Assembly (NCBI RefSeq): GCF_030148435.1
Contig: NZ_JASBTN010000081.1
Span: 1 to 64,000 of the forward strand
Reading direction: 5' to 3'
Length of the DNA: 64,000 bases
Source: Aliiroseovarius sp.
Lineage (GTDB): Bacteria > Pseudomonadota > Alphaproteobacteria > Rhodobacterales > Rhodobacteraceae
Position 1 is the stretch's first letter. Every line of letters begins with the position of its first letter. The notes under the pieces are model-generated. The model ran no database searches, was not told the DNA's origin, and saw nothing but the letters and a program-made list of their open reading frames with translations. Positions 40,500-47,649 of the stretch are shown here, in pieces. The translations under genes were made by a program, and so were the position numbers.

Positions 40500-41252
40500 T
40501 CAAGCCGCGTAGCCCTCGAAGGTCACATTGTCCGCGACCTTGCGGGCGCGGGTCTCTTCCTCGGGCGAGCGGATGGTCCAGCAGAGGATCGACAGGCCCT
40601 GTGATTTCAGCTCGGCGACGCGGGGGTTGGCAAGGTCGCGGTGGTCGTGGCTGATGAAACTGGCGCCAACCCGGTCCACATCGGGAATTGTGCGCAGGGT
40701 GCGGCAGGTGTCGGCTGGCAGGAGCTTCCAGTCGGCCTCGTCAAAGCCGCTCGTGGTCAGCCCGACCGGTAGGCCGGTGCCCCGGGCGGCGAAGGCCGCG
40801 ACCGAATGCGGGTTGAAGGACATGACGGCGGCGGGGCCGGTGTAATCCGCCAGGGCCGCAGCGGCGGCCTGTTCCAGCGGGCCCACGGCGGGGCCCATTG
40901 CGCCGTCCTGGTCCTTGATCTCGATCAGCAGGGGCACGCGGCCCGAGACCAGTTCCAGAACCTCGGCAAATCCCGGGATCGTCCCCTCCCCACCCGTAAG
41001 CGGAATGGCGGCAAGCTCGGCCGCCCGACGCTGGCGAACCGGGCCATCGGCTGCGGTCAGGCGTTCCAGCCCATAGTCGTGAAACACCATGGCCTGCCCG
41101 TCTGCGGACAGTTGCAGGTCGATCTCTATCCCGTAGCCGCCCGCGATCGCCGCCTCGATTGCGGCGCGGGAGTTTTCGGGCCGCCCCGCTGTCACATCAT
41201 GCAGGGCACGATGCGCGATGGGGCGGTCCAGGAAGGCCGCGGGGAGGGTCAT
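40500..41252 (-). CDS. Glycerophosphodiester phosphodiesterase family protein
   Basis: PIAHRALHDVTAGRPENSRAAIEAAIAGGYGIEIDLQLSADGQAMVFHDYGLERLT. Confidence 0.9.
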   Translation of the reverse strand: MTLPAAFLDRPIAHRALHDVTAGRPENSRAAIEAAIAGGYGIEIDLQLSADGQAMVFHDYGLERLTAADGPVRQRRAAELAAIPLTGGEGTIPGFAEVLELVSGRVPLLIEIKDQDGAMGPAVGPLEQAAAAALADYTGPAAVMSFNPHSVAAFAARGTGLPVGLTTSGFDEADWKLLPADTCRTLRTIPDVDRVGASFISHDHRDLANPRVAELKSQGLSILCWTIRSPEEETRARKVADNVTFEGYAA

Positions 41253-41710
41253 TTGACCTGAAAAACTCCTTCGATTTCAACGGCAACGCCGAAGGGCAGC
41301 GACGCGGCTGAAACGGCGGAGCGGGCGTGACGCCCGGCATCGCCCAGGGCCTCGACCATGAAGTCCGAAGCGCCGTTGATCACCTTGGGCTGGTCGCCAA
41401 ACCCGGCGGTGGAGTTCACGAAGCCCACCAGTTTCACCACGCGCACCAGCCGGTCGAGATCCCCGCCACAGGCCGCCTTGACCTGGGCCAGCAGGCTGAT
41501 GGCGCAGGATCGGGCAGCGGCGGCGCCGGCCTCGGCATCCATGTCCTCGCCCAGTTTGCCCTTGATGAATTCACCCTCTGCCATGCTGATCTGTCCCGAG
41601 ACATGCACAAGGTCGCCGACCTGTACATAGGGCACGTAGTTGGCTGCGGGAGCCGGGGCGTCGGGAAGGGTGACGCCCAGCTCGGCCAGGCGCGATTCGT
41701 AAGCGCTCAT
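41249..41710 (-). CDS. RidA family protein
   Basis: NYVPYVQVGDLVHVSGQISMAEG...VVKLVGFVNSTAGFGDQPKVINGASDFMVEALGDAGRHARSAVSAASLPFGVAVEIEG. Confidence 0.9.
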   Translation of the reverse strand: MSAYESRLAELGVTLPDAPAPAANYVPYVQVGDLVHVSGQISMAEGEFIKGKLGEDMDAEAGAAAARSCAISLLAQVKAACGGDLDRLVRVVKLVGFVNSTAGFGDQPKVINGASDFMVEALGDAGRHARSAVSAASLPFGVAVEIEGVFQVK

Positions 41711-42064
41711 ATCAGGGTCCTTTCCTGTTCACTCGCGCGGACGCTAGCGGTGAAAGGGGCGGTTGGAAAGCCTCAGTTTTCGCGAAGGGCCCTGTTGGAA
41801 CGATCCGTCGAGCGCCCGCAGGACCGGGGTGCCGAACAGCGCTGGCGCCGACCCCCGTGAAACTCTTTCGGCCCCTTTTCGCGCTCACCCGCCCTCGTCT
41901 TGGCAGAATGCCTTTCCGTTCGCACCTAACGCTTGTATCATGGCCGTTCGGCAGGATGCCGCGTGCAATTGTTCCCATTTGGCCACATATCGGAGCTGCC
42001 AACCGGTAAATGGCTGGGCAACCCGTCCTCATCGGTTATGGGAAACCGGACCTGGGCGGAAAGG

Positions 42065-42811
42065 ATGTTTGTTGTGAACTCGATTGGTGTACGAATTGTT
42101 GTGACCGCGTCGGCGCTGGTTTTGACCGCATGTGCGCAGGCGCCCGTGCCCGAGGCTGTGTTTGATCCCAATGAAGCCTCCAATCGGAAAATGTTCGCCT
42201 TCAACCAGAAACTGGATCGGGCCCTGCTGGCGCCGGCCTCCAGCGCCTATGGCGAAGGGCTTCCGCCCGGCGTACGGCGCGGGGTAAGCAACTTTTCCGA
42301 CAATGTCGATTTGCCGGGCACGGTGGTCAACAAGATCCTTCAGGGCGAGTTCGAGGATGCGATGCACAACACGGTGCGTTTTGCCTTCAACTCGACCTTC
42401 GGTCTCCTGGGGCTATTCGACGTGGCCACCGGCATCGGGTTGGAGGAACGCGACACCGATTTCGGCGAAACCCTGCATCGCTGGGGCATAGCCGAAGGCC
42501 GTTATGTGGTGCTGCCGGTCTTTGGTCCGTCAACAGACCGTGACGCGGCCGGGATCGTAGTTGATTTCGTGCTGAACCCGCTTAGCTATGTGGTTCCAAG
42601 CCCGGAAAGCAACGTACTGCCCGTGGCGAATGTGGTTTCGCGGCTGGGGGACCGGTATGAGTTCGGCGGGACGATCGACGCGGTCCTGCATGAGGGGGAG
42701 GATCCCTATGCAAGCGCTCGTTTGTTCTATCTGGATGCGCGGCGCTATGATCTGGGCGTCGAAGTGGCTGAAGAGGATCTGTATGACCTGTATGAGGAAG
42801 CCTATGAGTGA
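42065..42811 (+). CDS. mlaA: VacJ/MlaA family lipoprotein
   Basis: Lipobox ALVLTAC; FDPNEASNRKMFAFNQKLDRALL...FNSTFGLLGLFDVATGIGL. Confidence 0.9.
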   Translation: MFVVNSIGVRIVVTASALVLTACAQAPVPEAVFDPNEASNRKMFAFNQKLDRALLAPASSAYGEGLPPGVRRGVSNFSDNVDLPGTVVNKILQGEFEDAMHNTVRFAFNSTFGLLGLFDVATGIGLEERDTDFGETLHRWGIAEGRYVVLPVFGPSTDRDAAGIVVDFVLNPLSYVVPSPESNVLPVANVVSRLGDRYEFGGTIDAVLHEGEDPYASARLFYLDARRYDLGVEVAEEDLYDLYEEAYE

Positions 42812-43406
42812 ATTTTCGACAACGCGTCGTGTGGCCATGGCGGGTCTGGCTGGCGTGGTGGCCCTGGCGGCGCTTCCGGGGCGGGCTCTGGCCTTTACCA
42901 CGGCTGAGGCCGAGGCGCTGATCGACAAGGTCGTGCGCGACATCAACAGGATCATCAGCAGCGGCAAGTCCGAGGCCGCGATGATCCGCGACTTCGAGAA
43001 GATCTTCGTCGACTACGCCGATGTGGCGCGCATCGCGCTTCTGGTTCTTGGCCCGGATGGGCGCGCGGCCTCGGCCTCGCAGAAAAGCGCCTTTACCCGG
43101 GCGTTCCAGGGTTATGTCGGGCGCAAATACGGCAAGCGTTTCCGCGAGTTCATCGGTGGCCGGGTCGAGGTAAAGAGCGCCAGGCCGGTCAAGAGCTTCT
43201 ACGAAGTGCGCACGATCACCACGATCAAGGGCTACGCGCCCTTCGAGGTGGTCTTTGTCGTGTCGGCACGGAACGGCCGGTTCATCGACATGAAGATCGA
43301 GGGCATCAGCCTGGTGAAATCCGAACGCAGCGAGATCGGCGCGATGCTGGACCGGCGCCGCGGAGACCTGAACAAGCTGATCGCCGATCTCAAGACCATC
43401 GGCTGA
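42804..43406 (+). CDS. mlaC: MlaC/Ttg2D family phospholipid-binding protein
   Basis: Overlaps the mlaA end; Tat-like RRVAMAGLAGVVALAALPGRALA; FEKIFVDYADVARIALLVLGPDGRAAS. Confidence 0.87.
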   Translation: MSEFSTTRRVAMAGLAGVVALAALPGRALAFTTAEAEALIDKVVRDINRIISSGKSEAAMIRDFEKIFVDYADVARIALLVLGPDGRAASASQKSAFTRAFQGYVGRKYGKRFREFIGGRVEVKSARPVKSFYEVRTITTIKGYAPFEVVFVVSARNGRFIDMKIEGISLVKSERSEIGAMLDRRRGDLNKLIADLKTIG

Positions 43407-43451
43407 CCGCGACCCCGGGCCCGTGGCGCGGGGGCGGGGCAACACCGGGTC

Positions 43452-44321
43452 TCACCCCGCGCTGTGGGCCCAGTCCCAGTACATTTCGCGCACCCGGCGG
43501 GTCATCGGCCCGTGTTGATACATGGTGCCTTCGAACTCGGTTACAGGGGTGACTTTGGACATGTTTCCGGACAGGAAAACCTCGTCGGCGGCACGTACGT
43601 CGTCGAAGCTCAGCACACACTCATGCACCTTGACTCCGTCCGCGGTCAGGTTCGCGATATGCCGCGCGCGGGTAATGCCGGACAGGAATGTGCCATTGGC
43701 GATCGGGGTAAAGACCTCGCCGTCACGCACGATAAAGACATTGGCGGTGGCGCTTTCGGCGACATTTCCCAGGGCGTCGGCGACCAGGGCGTTCTTGTAG
43801 CCCTTGGCGCGGGCTTCGACCAGCATGCGGGCGTTGTTCGGATAGAGACAGCCCGCCTTGGCGTTCACCACCGAGCTTTCCAGAACCGGACGGCGGAAAC
43901 GGGTGGTGGCGAGCGTCGTGCTGGCCTTGGCGTCCGCCATGCCGATCGCTTCGAGACTGATCGCAAAGCCGGTTGTTTCACCCGAAGGCGGGATCGCGCC
44001 GGCACGCATGTCGGCGTCGATTCCCCAATACATCGGTCGGATATAGACCGCCTGATCGGTGCCGAAGCCCTTGAGCCCCTCGCGCACGATCTCGACCATG
44101 TCCCCGGTCGTGACCGTGGGCGTCAGCATCAGCGCAGCAGCCGACCGGTTTACCCGCGCGCAATGGGCGTCGAGGTCGGGGGCGATCCCTTCGAACCAGC
44201 GGGCGCCGTCAAACACGGTGGTGCCCAGCCAGGCGCCGTGATCTGCGGCGTTCATCACCGGGATGTCGCCCTCGTGCCAGCTGTCGTTGAACCAGGTGCG
44301 AATTTTGCTGCCGAATGCCAT
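43452..44321 (-). CDS. ilvE: Branched-chain amino acid aminotransferase
   Basis: MAFGSKIRTWFNDSWHEGDIPVMNAADHGAWLGTTVFDGARWFEG...CLYPNNARMLVEARAKGYKNALVAD. Confidence 0.85.
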   Translation of the reverse strand: MAFGSKIRTWFNDSWHEGDIPVMNAADHGAWLGTTVFDGARWFEGIAPDLDAHCARVNRSAAALMLTPTVTTGDMVEIVREGLKGFGTDQAVYIRPMYWGIDADMRAGAIPPSGETTGFAISLEAIGMADAKASTTLATTRFRRPVLESSVVNAKAGCLYPNNARMLVEARAKGYKNALVADALGNVAESATANVFIVRDGEVFTPIANGTFLSGITRARHIANLTADGVKVHECVLSFDDVRAADEVFLSGNMSKVTPVTEFEGTMYQHGPMTRRVREMYWDWAHSAG

Positions 44322-44536
44322 GCTGGATCCTCCTTGGCGCGGACTGTACCAGCGCTGCGGGCGCTGTCCAGAGCACCTGTTGTCCCATCGGCGGGCAAGG
44401 GCGCCAACCGCGCGGAGCCCCCTGTCCGCCCTCGGGTCTCGTCGTGCGGATGTCCGGTGATCCCGCAAGGCGCGGAGAACTGGAACCGAACCCCGGAAGT
44501 GCCTATGTTCCCGGTAAGGATTAGAGGAGCAGGCGA

Positions 44537-45952
44537 TTGGGGCTGGGTGATCTTGCCGACGGAATTGCACGTCAGATCGAAGCGGTCGGCGATGCCACGC
44601 ATGAGGCGCTGTTCGAACCGGTGATCCGGCTGGGTGTCACGGGCCTGTCACGGGCGGGCAAGACGGTATTCATCACCTCGCTGGTGGCCAATCTGATGAA
44701 CCGCAGCCGCATGGTTCAACTGGTTGCCGCCGCCGACGGGCGTATCCACACGGCGTTCTTGCAACCGCAACCCAACGACACCGTGGCCCGTTTCGAATTC
44801 GAGGAACATCTGGCCGCCGTGACCGGACCCGCCCCGCACTGGCCCGAAGGCACCCGCGCGGTCAGCGAGCTGCGCCTGTCCTTCCGGGTGCAGCCCACGG
44901 GGGTGCTGGGCGGAATGCGTGGTCCGCGCACGGTGCATCTGGATATCGTCGACTACCCGGGCGAATGGCTTCTGGATCTGGGCCTGCTGGACTTGAGCTA
45001 TACCGATTGGTCGGCGCAGGTACTGTCGCGCATTGCCCATCGGCCCCAGGCTGCCGGGTTTCTGTCCCTCGCCGATCATGCGGACGCCGAAGCCCCGTTC
45101 GAGGAACCCGCCGCCAAACCGGTGGCCGAGGCATTTGCCGCCTATCTGAGGGACGCACGAAAGGCGGGGTATTACGACTGTACGCCGGGACGGTTCCTTC
45201 TGCCCGGTGACATGGCGGGCAGCCCGGCCCTGACCTTCGCCCCGCTGCCGAAACCCGCCTCCGCCCCGCGCCGCAGTCTGTGGCGCGAGATGGAGCGGCG
45301 TTTTGAAGCCTACAAGTCCCGCGTGGTGAAACCCTTCTTTCGCGATCATTTCGCCCGGATCGACCGGCAGGTGGTGCTGGTCGATGTGCTGGGCGCGATC
45401 AATGCGGGGCCTGCCGCGCTGGACGATCTGCGCCGCGCCATGGCCGAGATCCTGTCGGCTTTCCGCCCGGGGCGAAACGCCTTTCTCAGCCAGCTCCTGC
45501 TGGGCAAGCGCATCGATCGCATCCTGTTCGCCGCAACCAAGGCCGACCACCTGCACCACAGCCAGCACCCGCGCCTGACCGCCATAACCGAGGCGCTGCT
45601 GCGCGAGGCGCGCGACCGGGCGGATTTTGCGGGCGCCAGGACCGCGGCCATGTCGATTGCCGCCCTGCGCACCACCACCGAGGATACGCTGGACCACAAG
45701 GGGCGCCGCCTGGACTGCGTGCGCGGCACCCTGCTGGACACTGGAAAGTCCGCTGCCTTCTATCCGGGGGATCTGCCCGAAGATCCGGCCCGCCTGCTGG
45801 CGCCCGCCCGGGAGGGGGCGGAGGCCTGGCTCAACGCGGACTATCGCGTCATGCGGTTTGCGCCCGCCCGGATCAGCCTGAAACCCGGCGAGGGGCCGCC
45901 GCATATCCGGCTCGACAAGGCGGCTGAATTCCTGATCGGAGACCGGCTGTGA
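44537..45952 (+). CDS. ycjX: YcjX-like family P-loop protein (DUF463)
   Basis: IRLGVTGLSRAGKTVFITSLVANLMNRSRMVQL...LDIVDYPGEWLLDLGLL; TTG start. Confidence 0.9.
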   Translation: MGLGDLADGIARQIEAVGDATHEALFEPVIRLGVTGLSRAGKTVFITSLVANLMNRSRMVQLVAAADGRIHTAFLQPQPNDTVARFEFEEHLAAVTGPAPHWPEGTRAVSELRLSFRVQPTGVLGGMRGPRTVHLDIVDYPGEWLLDLGLLDLSYTDWSAQVLSRIAHRPQAAGFLSLADHADAEAPFEEPAAKPVAEAFAAYLRDARKAGYYDCTPGRFLLPGDMAGSPALTFAPLPKPASAPRRSLWREMERRFEAYKSRVVKPFFRDHFARIDRQVVLVDVLGAINAGPAALDDLRRAMAEILSAFRPGRNAFLSQLLLGKRIDRILFAATKADHLHHSQHPRLTAITEALLREARDRADFAGARTAAMSIAALRTTTEDTLDHKGRRLDCVRGTLLDTGKSAAFYPGDLPEDPARLLAPAREGAEAWLNADYRVMRFAPARISLKPGEGPPHIRLDKAAEFLIGDRL

Positions 45953-46395
45953 TCACGACGCTCACCCCGGTTCCCGCCGCCCCTGAGGACGCCCCGGCCA
46001 TCGCCCGGATCCTGTCCGACTGGATCGACGCCACCCCCTGGATGCCACGGGTTCACACCCGTGAAGAGGATCAGGGGTTCGGTCGCATGTTGGTCACACG
46101 GGGCTGGACCCAGGTTGTGCGAGCGGGAGGCAACGCCGTTGGCTTTCTGTCGCGCGACGGGGCCGAGGTGCATGCGCTCTATGTCGCGCGGACCGCGCGG
46201 GGGCGGGGCGTGGGCAAGGCGCTGCTGGACCAGGCGAAAGCCGCGGCGCCCCTCCTGCAACTCTACACGTTCCAGGCCAACACCGCCGCGCAGCGGTTCT
46301 ATCTGCGCGAAGGCTTTGTCGAGATCAGCCGCACGGATGGTGCCGGCAATGACGAACACCTGCCCGACATCCGCTATGAATGGAGGCACGCATGA
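45949..46395 (+). CDS. GNAT family N-acetyltransferase
   Basis: ALYVARTARGRGVGKALLDQAKAAAPLLQLYTFQANTAAQRFYLREGFVEISRTDG; GTGA overlap with ycjX. Confidence 0.88.
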   Translation: MITTLTPVPAAPEDAPAIARILSDWIDATPWMPRVHTREEDQGFGRMLVTRGWTQVVRAGGNAVGFLSRDGAEVHALYVARTARGRGVGKALLDQAKAAAPLLQLYTFQANTAAQRFYLREGFVEISRTDGAGNDEHLPDIRYEWRHA

Positions 46396-47387
46396 GTGAC
46401 GAAAAGGGACCGGTCCTGATCGAGCTGGACAGCCCGGGTACGGACACGCCGGCCTCCGCGCCGCCGGTGCCCGACCCCGAGGCGCCGGTGCCCACGGGGC
46501 AGGCGATGCAGACCGTCGCCACCCTGGCCGCGCGTCCGCCCAACCGGCTGCTGCGTTGGGTTCTGTCGTTGGGCGTGGCGTTGGTGGGCTTCGTGGCCAG
46601 CGTGGCGGCCTATGATTTCGTGACCGGGCTGATTGCCCGCTCGCCCGCCCTGGGGGCGACGGCCATGGTGCTGACCCTGGCCTTCGTATTGGCCCTGCTG
46701 GGGCTGGCCCTTCGCGAATGGATCGGCTTTGTCCGCCTGCGCCGGGTCGATGGGCTGCACCGCAAGGCCGAAGCGGCCTTGTCGCACAACTCCCTGCCCG
46801 AGGCCCGCGATGTTGTGGCCGGGCTGAAACGGCTCTATTCCGGGCGTGACGACGTGAAATGGGGGCTGAGCCGGTTTGCGGACCACGCCGGGGAACAGTT
46901 CGAGGCCGAAGACCTGCTGGCGCTCGCCGAGGTCGAAATCCTCGCGCCCCTTGACGCGCAGGCCCGCACCGAGGTCGAGGCGGCCGCGCGCCAGGTCGCC
47001 ACGGTAACGGCTCTGGTGCCGCTTGCGCTGGCCGATGTGGTCACGGCGCTGACCGCCAATATCCGCATGATCCGCCGGGTGGCGGAGATCTATGGCGGTC
47101 GTTCGGGCACCCTGGGCAGCTGGCGCCTGACCCGTGCCGTGATGACCCACCTGGTGGCCACCGGTGCGGTGGCGGCGGGCGATGACCTGATCGGCTCGCT
47201 GGCCGGGGGCGGTGTGCTGTCGAAGCTCTCGCGCCGCTTTGGCGAGGGCGTGGTGAATGGCGCGCTGACCGCCCGTGTCGGTGTGGCCGCGATGGAGGTC
47301 TGCCGCCCGTTGCCCTTCCGCCGCAAAACACGGCCCTCGGTTTCTGCTTTGGTCAGCCGCGCGCTGGCGGGGTTGTTCGGGCGTTGA
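46392..47387 (+). CDS. ycjF: YcjF/DUF697 family membrane protein
   Basis: ATGA overlap with the GNAT gene; two TM segments, then REWIGFVRLRRVDGLHRKAEAAL...LTARVGVAAMEVCRPLPF. Confidence 0.85.
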   Translation: MSDEKGPVLIELDSPGTDTPASAPPVPDPEAPVPTGQAMQTVATLAARPPNRLLRWVLSLGVALVGFVASVAAYDFVTGLIARSPALGATAMVLTLAFVLALLGLALREWIGFVRLRRVDGLHRKAEAALSHNSLPEARDVVAGLKRLYSGRDDVKWGLSRFADHAGEQFEAEDLLALAEVEILAPLDAQARTEVEAAARQVATVTALVPLALADVVTALTANIRMIRRVAEIYGGRSGTLGSWRLTRAVMTHLVATGAVAAGDDLIGSLAGGGVLSKLSRRFGEGVVNGALTARVGVAAMEVCRPLPFRRKTRPSVSALVSRALAGLFGR

Positions 47388-47480
47388 CGCGGCACCGGTT
47401 CCGCCGCGAGCCGGTTCGCCCATCGTCCTGCGGACCCCGCGGCCGATCCGGCGGGCAGGGCAGGGGAAAACCCGCGCACT

Positions 47481-47508
47481 GGACGGCGCCTGCCCCCCGG
47501 CCTATAAG
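47481..47508 (+). promoter_or_regulatory. Possible sigma-70-type promoter for the ileS leader
   Basis: tggacg-N16-tataag; the predicted start would fall near the leader ATG at 47515. Confidence 0.35.
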
Positions 47509-47514
47509 GCGCTC

Positions 47515-47565
47515 ATGATGTTTGCTCAGGCCATCATTATTCGAATTATCAGCCCGGCGCTCTGA
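47515..47565 (+). CDS. Putative Ile-rich leader peptide MMFAQAIIIRIISPAL upstream of ileS
   Basis: ATG ATG TTT GCT CAG GCC ATC ATT ATT CGA ATT ATC AGC CCG GCG CTC TGA: 5 Ile codons in 6 positions, stop inside a GC-rich hairpin, 84 bp before ileS. Confidence 0.65.
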   Translation: MMFAQAIIIRIISPAL

Positions 47566-47582
47566 CGATACGAGCCGCCGGG
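47553..47582 (+). promoter_or_regulatory. Candidate attenuator hairpin overlapping the leader stop codon
   Basis: cccggcgctc-tgacgatac-gagCcgccggg (10 bp, one bulge); the upstream ggcgctc at 47508-47514 can compete for the same 3' arm. Confidence 0.5.
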
Positions 47583-47649
47583 ACAAGGCGTATGGAAAAC
47601 CGCGTCGCCCCATCCAAAGTCAAGAATTCCCCTGAAAAGGACCGGACAG

